Shown piece by piece: positions 1-12,000 of a stretch of DNA of 64,000 bases. The notes under the pieces were generated by a model, which saw only the letters and a program-made list of their open reading frames with translations, made no database searches and was not told where the DNA came from. Position 1 is the first letter of the stretch, and each line of letters opens with the position of its first letter. Source of the stretch: Archivesica marissinica (Eukaryota > Mollusca > Bivalvia > Venerida > Vesicomyidae); the NCBI GenBank assembly GCA_014843695.1, contig CM026397.1, forward strand, positions 39,636,062-39,700,061. Reading direction: 5' to 3'. The position numbers and the translations under genes are program-made.

Positions 1-3000
1 CTGACCATCTACATCCTACACTAGCTGACCATCTACATCCTACACTAGCTGACCATCTACATCCCACACTAGCTGACCATCTACATCCTACACTAGCTGA
101 CCATCTACATCCTACACTAGCTGATCATCTACATCCCACACTAGCTGACCATCTACATCCTACACCAGCTGACCATCTACATCCCACACTAGCTGACCAT
201 CTACATCCTACACCAGCTGACCATATACATCCCACACTAGCTGATCATCTACATCCCACACTAGCTGACCATCTACATCCTACACTAGCTGACCATCTAC
301 ATCCTACACTAGCTGACCATCTACATCCTACACTAGCTGACCATCTACATCCTACACTAGCTGACCATCTACATCCCACACTAGCTGACCATCTACATCC
401 TACACTAGCTGACCATCTACATCCTACACTAGCTGATCATCTACATCCCACACTAGCTGACCATCTACATCCTACACCAGCTGACCATCTACATCCCACA
501 CTAGCTGACCATCTACATCCTACACCAGCTGACCATATACATCCCACACTAGCTGATCATCTACATCCTACACTAGCTGACCATCTACATCCTACACTAG
601 CTGACCATCTACATCCTACACTAGCTGACCATCTACATCCTACACTAGCTGACCATCTACATCCTACACTAGCTGACCATCTACATCCTACACTAGCTGA
701 CCATCTACATCCTACACTAGCTGACCATCTACATCCTACACTAGCTGACCATCTACATCCTACACTAGCTGACCATCTACATCCTACACTAGCTGACCAT
801 CTACATCCTACACTAGCTGACCATCTACATCCTACACTAGCTGACCATCTACATCCTACACTAGCTGACCATCTACATCCCACACTAGCTGACCATCTAC
901 ATCCTACACTAGCTGACCATCTACATCCCACACTAGCTGACCATCTACATCCTACACTAGCTGACCATCTACATCCCACACTAGCTGACCATCTACATCC
1001 TACACTAGCTGACCATCTACATCCTACACTAGCTGACCATCTACATCCTACACTAGCTGACCATCTACATCCCACACTAGCTGACCATCTACATCCTACA
1101 CAGCTGACCACTACATCCTACACTAGCTGACCATCTACATCCTACACTAGCTGACCATCTACATCCTACACTAGCTGACCATCTACATCCTACACTAGCT
1201 GACCATCTACATCCTACACTAGCTGACCATCTACATCCTACACTAGCTGACCACCTACATCCTACACTAGCTGACCATCTACATCCTACACTAGCTGACC
1301 ATCTACATCCTACACTAGCTGACCATCTACATCCTACACTAGCTGACCATCTACATCCTACACTAGCTGACCATCTACATCCTACACTAGCTGACCATCT
1401 ACATCCTACACTAGCTGACCATCTACATCCTACACTAGCTGACCATCTACATCCCACACTAGCTGACCATCTACATCCTACACTAGCTGACCATCTACAT
1501 CCTACACTAGCTGACCATCTACATCCCACACTAGCTGACCATCTACATCCCACACTAGCTGACCATCTACATCCCACACTAGCTGACCATCTACATCCTA
1601 CACTAGCTGACCATCTACATCCCACACTAGCTGACCATCTACATCCTACACCAGCTGACCATCTACATCCTACACTAGCTGACCATCTACATCCTACACT
1701 AGCTGACCATCTACATCCTACACTAGCTGACCATCTACATCCCACACTAGCTAACCATCTACATCCTACACCAGCTGACCATCTACATCCTACACTAGCT
1801 GACCATCTACATCCTACACTAGCTGACCATCTACATCCTACACTAGCTGACCATCTACATCCCACACTAGCTGACCATCTACATCCTACACTAGCTGACC
1901 ATCTACATCCTACACTAGCTGACCATCTACATCCTACACTAGCTGACCATCTACATCCTACACTAGCTGACCATCTACATCCTACACTAGCTGACCATCT
2001 ACATCCTACACTAGCTGACCATCTACATCCTACACTAGCTGACCATCTACATCCTACACTAGCTGACCATCTACATCCTACACCAGCTGACCATCTACAT
2101 CCTACACTAGCTGACCATCTACATCCTACACTAGCTGACCATCTACATCCTACACTAGCTGACCATCTACACCCTACACTAGCTGACCATCTACATCCTA
2201 CACTAGCTGACCATCTACATCCTACACTAGCTGACCATCTACATCCCACACTAGCTGACCATCTACATCCTACACTAGCTGACCATCTACATCCTACACT
2301 AGCTGACCATCTACATCCCACACTAGCTGACCATCTACATCCTACACCAGCTGACCATCTACATCCTACACTAGCTGACCATCTACATCCTACACTAGCT
2401 GACAATCCACATCCCACACTAGCTGACCATCTACATCCCACACTAGCTGACCATCTACATCCTACACTAGCTGACCATCTACATCCTACACTAGCTGACC
2501 ATCTACATCCTACACTAGCTGACCATCTACATCCCACACTAGCTGACCATCTACATCCTACACTAGCTGACCATCTACATCCTACACTAGCTGACCATCT
2601 ACATCCTACACTAGCTGATCATCTACATCCTACACTAGCTGACCATCTACATCCTACACTAGCTGATCATCTACATCCCACACCAGCTGACCATCTACAT
2701 CCTACACTAGCTGACCATCTACATCCTACACTAGCTGACCATCTACATCCTACACTAGCTGACCATCTACATCCTACACTAGCTGACCATCTACATCCTA
2801 CACTAGCTGATCATCTACATCCTACACTAGCTGACCCCTACATCCTACACTAGCTGACCATCTACATCCTACACTAGCTGACCATCTACATCCTACACTA
2901 GCTGACCATCTACATCCTACACTAGCTGACCATCTACATCCTACACTAGCTGACCATCTACATCCTACACTAGCTGACCATCTACATCCTACACTAGCTG

Positions 3001-5876
3001 ACCATCTACATCCTACACTAGCTGATCATCTACATCCTACACTAGCTGACCATCTACATCCTACACTAGCTGACCATCTACATCCTACACTAGCTGACCA
3101 TCTACATCCTACACTAGCTGACCATCTACATCCTACACTAGCTGACCATCTACATCCTACACTAGCTGACCATCTACATCCTACACTAGCTGACCATCTA
3201 CATCCTACACTAGCTGACCATCTACATCCTACACTAGCTGACCATCTACATCCTACACTAGCTGACCATCTACATCCTACACTAGCTGACCATCTACATC
3301 CTACACTAGCTGACCATCTACATCCTACACTAGCTGATCATCTACATCCCACACTAGCTGATCATCTACATCCTACACTAGCTGATCATCTACATCCCAC
3401 ACTAGCTGATCATCTACATCCTACACTAGCTGATCATCTACATCCCACACTAGCTGACCATCTACATCCTACACTAGCTGATCATCTACATCCTACACTA
3501 GCTGACCACCTACATCCTACACTAGCTGACCATCTACATCCTACACTAGCTGACCATCTACATCCTACACTAGCTGACCATCTACATCCTACACTAGCTG
3601 ACCATCTACATCCTACACTAGCTGACCATCTACATCCTACACTAGCTGACCATCTACATCCTACACTAGCTGACCATCTACATCCTACACTAGCTGACCA
3701 TCTACATCCTACACTAGCTGACCATCTACATCCTACACTAGCTGACCATCTACATCCTACACTAGCTGATCATCTACATCCTACACTAGCTGACCATCTA
3801 CATCCTACACTAGCTGATCATCTACATCCTACACTAGCTGACCATCTACATCCTACACTAGCTGACCATCAACATCCCACACTGGCTGACCATCTACACC
3901 AGCTGACCACCTACACCCTACACTAGCTGACCATCTACATCCTACACTAGCTGATCATCTACATCCTACACTAGCTGATCATCTACATCCTACACTAGCT
4001 GACCATCTACACCCCACACTGGCTGACCATCTACACCCCACACTGGCTGACCATCTACATCCTACACTAGCTGACCATCTACATCCTACACTAGCTGACC
4101 ATCTACATCCTACACTAGCTGACCATCTACATCCTACACTAGCTGATCATCTACATCCTACACTAGCTGACCATCTACATCCCACACTGGCTGACCATCT
4201 ACATCCTACACTAGCTGACCATCTACATCCCACACTAGCTGACCATCTACATCCTACACAAGCTGACCATCTACATCATACACTAGCTGACCATCTACAT
4301 CCTACACTAGCTGACCACCTACATCCCACACCAGCTGACCATCTACATCCTACACTAGCTGACCATCTACATCCTACACTAGCTGACCATCTACATCCTA
4401 CACTAGCTGATCATCTACATCCTACACTAGCTGACCATCTACATCCTACACTAGCTGACCATCTACATCCTACACTAGCTGACCATCTACATCCTACACT
4501 AGCTGACCATCTACATCCTACACTAGCTGACCATCTACATCCTACACTAGCTGATCATCTACATCCTACACTAGCTGACCATCTACATCCTACACTAGCT
4601 GATCATCTACATCCTACACTAGCTGATCATCTACATCCTACACTAGCTGACCATCTACATCCCACACTAGCTGACCATCTACATCCTACACTAGCTCACC
4701 ATCTACATCCTAAACTAGCTGACCATCTACATCCTACACTAGCTGACCATCTACATCCCACACTAGCTGACCATCTACATCCTACACTAGCTGACCATCT
4801 ACATCCTACACTAGCTAACCATCTACATCCTACACTGGCTGACCATCTACATCCTACACTAGCTAACCATCTACATCCTACACTAGCTGACCATCTACAC
4901 CCTACACTAGCTGACCATCTACATCCTACACTAGCTGACCATCTACATCCTACACTGGCTGACCATCTACATCCTACACTAGCTAACCATCTACATCCTA
5001 CACTAGCTGACCATCTACATCCTACACTAGCTGACCATCTACATCCTAAACTAGCTGACCATCTACATCCTACACTAGCTGACCACCTACATCCTACACT
5101 AGCTGACCACCTACATCCTACACTAGCTGACCATCTACATCCTACACTAGCTGACCATCTACATCCTACACTAGCTGACCATCTACATCCTACACTAGCT
5201 GACAACCTACATCCTACACTAGCTGACCACCTACATCCTACACTAGCTGACCATCTACATCCTACACTAGCTGACCATCTACATCCTACACTAGCTGACC
5301 ATCTACATCCTACACTAGCTGACCATCTACATCCTACACTAGCTGACAATCCACATCCCGCACTGGCTGACCATCTACATCCCACACTATCTGACCATCT
5401 ACACCCTGCACTGGCTGACCATCTACACCCTGCACTGGCTGACCATCTACATCCCACACTATCTGACCATCTACACCCTGCACTAGCTGACCATCTACAT
5501 CCTACACTAGCTGACCATCTACATCCCACACCAGCTGACCATCTACATCCCACACTAGCTGACCATCTACATCCTACACTAGCTGACCATCTACACCCTA
5601 CACTGGCTGACCATCTACATCCTACACTGGCTGACCATCTACATCCTACACTGGCTGACCATCTACACTAGCTGACCATCTACATCCTACACTGGCTGAC
5701 CATCTACATCCTACACTAGCTGACCATCTACATCCTACACTAGCTGACCATCTACATCCTACACTAGCTGACCATCTACATCCTACACTGGCTGACCATC
5801 TACATCCTACACTGGCTGACCATCTACATCCTACACTGGCTGACCATCTACATCCTACACTAGCTGACCATCTACA
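1..5876. repeat. 24-bp minisatellite, about 244 copies
   Basis: A 24-bp unit (plus strand begins CTGACCATCTACATCC) is repeated from base 1, so the array continues off the left edge. Frequent variants are T/C in the CCTACA/CCCACA stretch and ACC/ATC in the GACCATC stretch. Occasional indels (near 1101-1110, 2834, 3897 and 5665) change the phase. Because 24 is divisible by three, the minus strand stays open for hundreds of codons, reading GCRWSASV repeats; this is not a protein. In another minus frame the unit reads D-G-Q-L-V-stop-D-V, which resembles the HGQLVRDLD stretch of EIPR1. The array may therefore derive from the next EIPR1 exon; that origin is an inference. Confidence 0.95.
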
Positions 5877-7050
5877 TTCTGTGTGTGTACACTACACACT
5901 GATACAACTGTAATAGAACATGATCCTACACTGGCTGACCATCTACACCCTACACTGGCTGACCATGGGACATTCTGTGTGTGTACACTACACACTGATA
6001 CAACTGTAATATAACATGATCCTACACTGGCTGACCATGGGACATTCTGTGTGTGTACACTACACACTGATACAACTGTAACAGAACATGGTCCTACACT
6101 GGCTGACCATGGGACATTCTGTGTGTGTACACTACACACTGATACAACTGTAATAGAACATGATCCTACACTGGCTGACCATGGGACATTCTGTGTGTGA
6201 ACACTACACACTGATACAACTGTAACAGAACATGGTCCTACACTGACTGACCATGGGACATTCTGTGTGTGTACACTACACACTGATACAACTGTAATAG
6301 AACATGATCCTACACTGGCTGACCATCTACACCCTACACTGGCTGACCATGGGACATTCTGTGTGTGTACACTACACACTGATACAACTGTAACGGAACA
6401 TGGTCCTACACTGGCTGACCATGGGACATTCTGTGTGTGTACACTACACACTGATACAACTGTAACAGAACATGGTCCTACACTGGCTGACCATGGGACA
6501 TTCTGTGTGTGTACACTACACACTGATACAACTGTAACAGAACATGGTCCTACACTGGCTGACCATGGGACATTCTGTGTGTGTACACTACACACTGATA
6601 CAACTGTAATAGAACATGATCCTACACTGGCTGACCATGGGACATTCTGTGTGTGAACACTACACACTGATACAACTGTAACAGAACATGGTCCTACACT
6701 GACTGACCATGGGACATTCTGTGTGTGTACACTACACACTGATACAACTGTAACAGAACATGGTCCTACACTGGCTGACCATGGGACATTCTGTGTGTGT
6801 ACACTACACACTGATACAACTGTAACAGAACATGGTCCTACACTGGCTGACCATGGGACATTCTGTGTGTGTACACTACACACTGATACAACTGTAATAG
6901 AACATGATCCTACACTGGCTGACCATGGGACATTCTGTGTGTGAACACTACACACTGATACAACTGTAACAGAACATGGTCCTACACTGACTGACCATGG
7001 GACATTCTGTGTGTGTACACTACACACTGATACAACTGTAACAGAACATG
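5871..7050. repeat. 72-bp minisatellite, about 16 copies, related to the 24-bp array
   Basis: Units of 72 bp, recognisable by GGGACATTCTGTGTG at 5967, 6039 and 6111, carry a CCTACACTGGCTGACC segment homologous to the adjacent 24-bp unit. Two units, near 5930-5966 and 6310-6346, hold one extra 24-bp insert and are 96 bp long. The period is three times 24. On the minus strand the array begins at 7050 just after a pyrimidine-rich tract ending GTTCTGTTACAG, which looks like a 3' splice site. That would suit seeding at an EIPR1 exon start, but the phase does not join cleanly to exon 6. Long frames on both strands are repeat artefacts. Confidence 0.93.
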
Positions 7051-7287
7051 AGATTAAAAGAGCAGGAGACTTGTTGCAACCATTTTCACCGTCTCGGATT
7101 TCAGTATTTTTCTATGAATATATTAAAATATGATATGTGAAAACATGCTGGAATGAAGACCACATCCACTTTCTTTATAGTAAGAAGATACGTTGTATTG
7201 TAACAGAGTTACAGAAACACAGGTACTACAAAATAACACAGTTAAAGGAGTGTCAATGAAAATTACTTGACATAACTCTTTTATACA

Positions 7288-7514
7288 AATACATTTTAGC
7301 TCGATTGCGAAACAAGTTTTTACAACTTATATTAATCACTCTCGAGACCTCATTCCTGATGGAATCCATCACTACGACGGAGAGAGAAGAGGCAACATGG
7401 AATTTAAATGCCTTGCCTATGGGCACAATCGTGACGGCTCCAGCGGGGCTCGAACTCCGGACCTTTCGCACCTGAAGTGAATGCGCAGCCACTGCACTAT
7501 CACGACTTCCTATC
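7288..7514 (-). mobile_element. tRNA-headed SINE, family G
   Basis: Read on the minus strand, the element starts with a tRNA-like head at 7514. It has an A-box-like TAGTGCAGTGG and a B-box-like GAGTTCGAGCC, followed by a body and an AT-rich tail near 7290. A head-less copy in the same orientation lies at 55805-55968 and shares the body, including CTCGAGACCTCATTCC. The RNA polymerase III boxes and the second copy support a SINE. No target-site duplication was resolved. Confidence 0.8.
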
Positions 7515-7639
7515 AAAATGTTAACGACCCAAGGGTCATAACTCTAGTGTGACAAAGATGATCAAGCAAGTTATCAAATTTGACAATTCAATAAATGCCG
7601 ATAAACACTGCGATCAAGTTTGGATAATAATTTGTTGGT

Positions 7640-8465
7640 TTTTTGGGGTTTACAGTGGCACCAACAGCTTAGGTGATATGGCGACTCTCCAGCTGTTATT
7701 GGGGGAGGAAGACCCTGGGTGTATGGCGACTCTCCAGCTGTTATTGGTGGAGGAAGACCCTGGGTGTATGGTGACTCTCCAGCTGTTATTGGTGGAGGAA
7801 GACCCTGGGTGCCTGGTGACTCTCCAGCTGTTATTGGTGGAGGAAGACCCTGGCTGTATGTCGACTCTCCAGCTGTTATTGGTGGAGGAAGACCCTGGGT
7901 GTATGTCGACTCTCCAGCTGTTATTGGTGGAGGAAGACCCTGGGTGCATGGCGACTCTCCAGCTGTTATTGGTGGAGGAAGACCCTGGGTGTATGTCGAC
8001 TCTCCAGCTGTTATTGGTGGAGGAAGACCCTGGGTGCCTGGCAACTCTCCAGCTGTTATTGGTGGAGGAAGACCCTGGGTGCCTGGCGACTCTCCAGCTG
8101 TTATTGGTGGAGGAAGACCCTGGCTGTATGGCGACTCTCCAGCTGTTATTGGTGGAGGAAGACCCTGGCTGTATGGCGACTCTCCAACTGTTATTGGTGG
8201 AGGAAGACCCTGGGTGCCTGGCGACCCTCCAGCTGTTATTGGTGGAGGAAGACCCTGGGTGTATGGCGACTCTCCAGCTGTTATTGGTGGAGGAAGACCC
8301 TGGGTGCCTGGCGACTCTCCAGCTGTTATTGGTGGAGGAAGACCCTGGGTGCCAGTATTTCAGGCACGGATGACGAGCACACAGCTAGAACCACTGACCT
8401 TCCATAAGTCAGCTGGCTAATTACAATGGGATTCAAACCTACAGAGGTGAGGAGCAAGTGATTTG
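7640..8465 (-). mobile_element. SINE family C copy containing a 45-bp VNTR
   Basis: Both flanks of the 45-bp array match the SINE-like element at 53186-53468 in reverse orientation: the ACCAACAGCTTAGGTGATATG side, and the CAGCTGGCTAATT...CAAGTGATTTGAAG side that carries the tRNA-like B-box. This copy is therefore one interspersed element whose internal 45-bp segment has been multiplied. A third copy at 61636-61797 has a single segment, and the 53-kb copy has two. Confidence 0.75.
7676..8355. repeat. 45-bp tandem array inside SINE C, about 15 copies
   Basis: The unit contains GCGACTCTCCAGCTGTTATT then GGTGGAGGAAGACCCTGG; successive units start 45 bp apart (7681, 7726 and onward). Copies differ by a few substitutions, mainly in the TGTATG/TGCCTG region. 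All frames stay open because 45 is a multiple of three; I do not regard them as coding. Confidence 0.95.
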
Positions 8466-8515
8466 AAGTCAACTGTAATCACTCGACCACCAGTTAGAGA
8501 GCTTACAACTACATG

Positions 8516-8697
8516 TACAGTCAAACCTGTGTTAGTGGTCACCTCTATTCAGGAGCCAACCTGCATTAAGCAGCCAGTTTTCAGATTTCCAAAATGTTAC
8601 TTTGTTATATATTTTACCTCTACTAAACAGCCACCTGTGCTAAGCAGCCACTTTCTGTGATTCCCTTGGCTGGCTGCTTAAGACAGGTTTGACTGTA
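8516..8697. mobile_element. TIR element (MITE), CAGTCAAACCTG family
   Basis: The ends are inverted copies: TACAGTCAAACCTGTG at the left and the complement of the same motif, CAGGTTTGACTGTA, at the right. The inside repeats AAGCAGCCA motifs. Diverged relatives occur at 24873-24990 and 48070-48200. The size (about 182 bp) and lack of a coding frame fit a non-autonomous DNA transposon. The superfamily was not determined. Confidence 0.7.
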
Positions 8698-8928
8698 TTA
8701 TTACAGACATCCTAAGAAATGGTACCTTTAATGGCTACTATTTCAATTATTCTCAACCAAAAGACATACTATTGAATGGGTACATGATAGAATGACTAGA
8801 ATACATTAATATTAAACAACACCCCTAATCAACTGAAGTTACTTTTGTGTGTGTGTGGACGGCACAATACTATAATACTATATCCCCGTAATATTTCTTA
8901 GAAAGGGCAGGTGATAACAAGTACCTAC

Positions 8929-9065
8929 TGCATTGATCTGAGATCCCAGCCCCTTATGAACGTATCATTAGCTGTTGCAATTTGTACACAGTTGTGATGA
9001 GGGTCCCAGCTGCTACATGTAAACTTTGGCTGACCTTTAGTTTCTAACCCAGTAGAGCTTATCAT
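8929..9065 (-). CDS. EIPR1: EIPR1 coding exon 6
   Basis: The acceptor is TATTGTTTCAG before 9065. The exon starts in phase 0 and encodes 45 codons, including [24 protein letters not shown] and IRGWDLRSM, all matching EIPR1. The donor is placed at CA|GTAGGT (exon ends at 8929, phase 2). The only other nearby GT would include an in-frame TAG, so this weaker donor is preferred. The next exon was not identified with confidence. Confidence 0.9.
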
Positions 9066-12000
9066 CTGAAACAATAGGTTGTTCATACATACACATGTAG
9101 AGAGTATCCAGTAGGAGAGTGCAGCAAACAAAGCCATGCAAAGAGTGATTTCCCCTTTATACGCATTTCTGGGCGACAGCATTTTAAATAACTTTGTAAA
9201 CAATGGGTAAACTGACAGAATTTTAAATAACTTTGTAAACAGTGGGTAATCTGACAGCATTTTAAATAACTTTGTAAACAGTGGGTAATCTGACAGCATT
9301 TTAAATAACTTTGTAAACAGTGGGTAAACTGACAGAATTTTAAATAACTTTGTAAACAGTGGGTAAACACTAAGTTGTTGCCAAACATTTGTTAATTATA
9401 ACCTTCAATCACACACAAATATCTAAAGTACATTAACTGCATGTTATTATTTTCAAACTCAACACTCTCATGTAATGCTATAAGATTATTCCCCACCCCA
9501 ACCTAGGTATCTACATCCCATACTACTATATCTACCAGTCACTAACCTGTGCAGTGTTTCCCCGAGGTATCTACATCCCATACTACTATATCTACCAGTC
9601 ACTAACCTGTGCAGTGTTTCCCCGAGGTATCTACATCCCATACTACTATATCTACCAGTCACTAACCTGTGCAGTGTTTCCCCGAGGTATCTACATCCCA
9701 TACTACTATATCTACCAGTCACTAACCTGTGCAGTGTTTCCCCGAGGTATCTACATCCCATACTACTATATCTACCAGTCACTAACCTGTGCAGTGTTTC
9801 CCCGAGGTATCTACATCCCATACTACTATATCTACCAGTCACTAACCTGTGCAGTGTTTCCCCGAGGTATCTACATCCCATACTACTATATCTACCAGTC
9901 ACTAACCTGTGCAGTGTTTCCCCGAGGTATCTACATCCCATACTACTATATCTACCAGTCACTAACCTGTGCCCCCGAGGTATCTACATCCCATACTACT
10001 ATATCTACCAGTCACTAACCTGTGCCGCCGAGGTATCTACATCCCATACTACTATATCTATCAGTCACTAACCTGTGCAGTGTTCCCCGAGGTATCTACA
10101 TCCCATACTACTATATCTACCAGTCACTAACCTGTGCCCCCCGAGGTATCTACATCCCATACTACTATATCTACCAGTCACTAACCTGTGCAGTGTTCCC
10201 CGAGGTATCTACATCCCATACTACTATATCTACCAGTCACTAACCTGTGCCCCCCGAGGTATCTACATCCCATACTACTATATCTACCAGTCACTAACCT
10301 GTGCAGTGTTCCCCGAGGTATCTACATCCCATACTACTATATCTACCAGTCACTAACCTGTGCCCCCGAGGTATCTACATCCCATACTACTATATCTACC
10401 AGTCACTAACCTGTGCCCCCGAGGTATCTACATCCCATACTACTATATCTACCAGTCACTAACCTGTGCCGCCGAGGTATCTACATCCCATACTACTATA
10501 TCTACCAGTCACTAACCTGTGCCCCCCGAGGTATCTACATCCCATACTACTATATCTACCAGTCACTAACCTGTGCCCCGAGGTATCTACATCCCATACT
10601 ACTATATCTACCAGTCACTAACCTGTGCCCCCGAGGTATCTACATCCCATACTACTATATCTACCAGTCACTAACCTGTGCCGCCGAGGTATCTACATCC
10701 CATACTACTATATCTACCAGTCACTAACCTGTGCCCCCGAGGTATCTACATCCCATACTACTATATCTACCAGTCACTAACCTGTGCCCCCGAGGTATCT
10801 ACATCCCATACTACTATATCTACCAGTCACTAACCTGTGCAGTGTTCCCCGAGGTATCTACATCCCATACTACTATATCTACCAGTCACTAACCTGTGCC
10901 CCCCGAGGTATCTACATCCCATACTACTATATCTACCAGTCACTAACCTGTGCCCCCCGAGGTATCTACATCCCATACTACTATATCTACCAGTCACTAA
11001 CCTGTGCCCCCGAGGTATCTACATCCCATACTACTATATCTACCAGTCACTAACCTGTGCCGCCCGAGGTATCTACATCCCATACTACTATATCTACCAG
11101 TCACTAACCTGTGCACCCCGAGGTATCTACATCCCATACTACTATATCTACCAGTCACTAACCTGTGCAGTGTTCCCCAAGGTATCTACATCCCATACTA
11201 CTATATCTACCAGTCACTAACCTGTGCCGCCCGAGGTATCTACATCCCATACTACTATATCTACCAGTCACTAACCTGTGCCCCCGAGGTATCTACATCC
11301 CATACTACTATATCTACCAGTCACTAACCTGTGCCCCCGAGGTATCTACATCCCATACTACTATATCTACCAGTCACTAACCTGTGCCCCCGAGGTATCT
11401 ACATCCCATACTACTATATCTACCAGTCACTAACCTGTGCCCCCGAGGTATCTACATCCCATACTACTATATCTACCAGTCACTAACCTGTGCCCCCGAG
11501 GTATCTACATCCCATACTACTATATCTACCAGTCACTAACCTGTGCCCCCGAGGTATCTACATCCCATACTACTATATCTACCAGTCACTAACCTGTGCC
11601 GCCGAGGTATCTACATCCCATACTACTATATCTACCAGTCACTAACCTGTGCCCCCGAGGTATCTACATCCCATACTACTATATCTACCAGTCACTAACC
11701 TGTGCCCCCGAGGTATCTACATCCCATACTACTATATCTACCAGTCACTAACCTGTGCAGTGTTCCCCGAGGTATCTACATCCCATACTACTATATCTAC
11801 CAGTCACTAACCTGTGCCCCCCGAGGTATCTACATCCCATACTACTATATCTACCAGTCACTAACCTGTGCCCCCCGAGGTATCTACATCCCATACTACT
11901 ATATCTACCAGTCACTAACCTGTGCCCCCGAGGTATCTACATCCCATACTACTATATCTACCAGTCACTAACCTGTGCCGCCGAGGTATCTACATCCCAT

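Noticed and set aside
557..5553. Open frames of 184-482 codons on the minus strand of the 24-bp array, reading GCRWSASV
   Set aside because: Repeat artefact; frames begin and end only at unit indels.
1..5876. CRISPR array
   Set aside because: There are no spacers; units are contiguous near-identical copies, and the context is a eukaryotic gene.
6990..7042. EIPR1 exon 7 starting after the GTTCTGTTACAG acceptor at about 7030-7040 (minus)
   Set aside because: Joined in the required phase 2, it hits a stop within six codons. Similarity (HGQ) is suggestive only, so it was not annotated as an exon.
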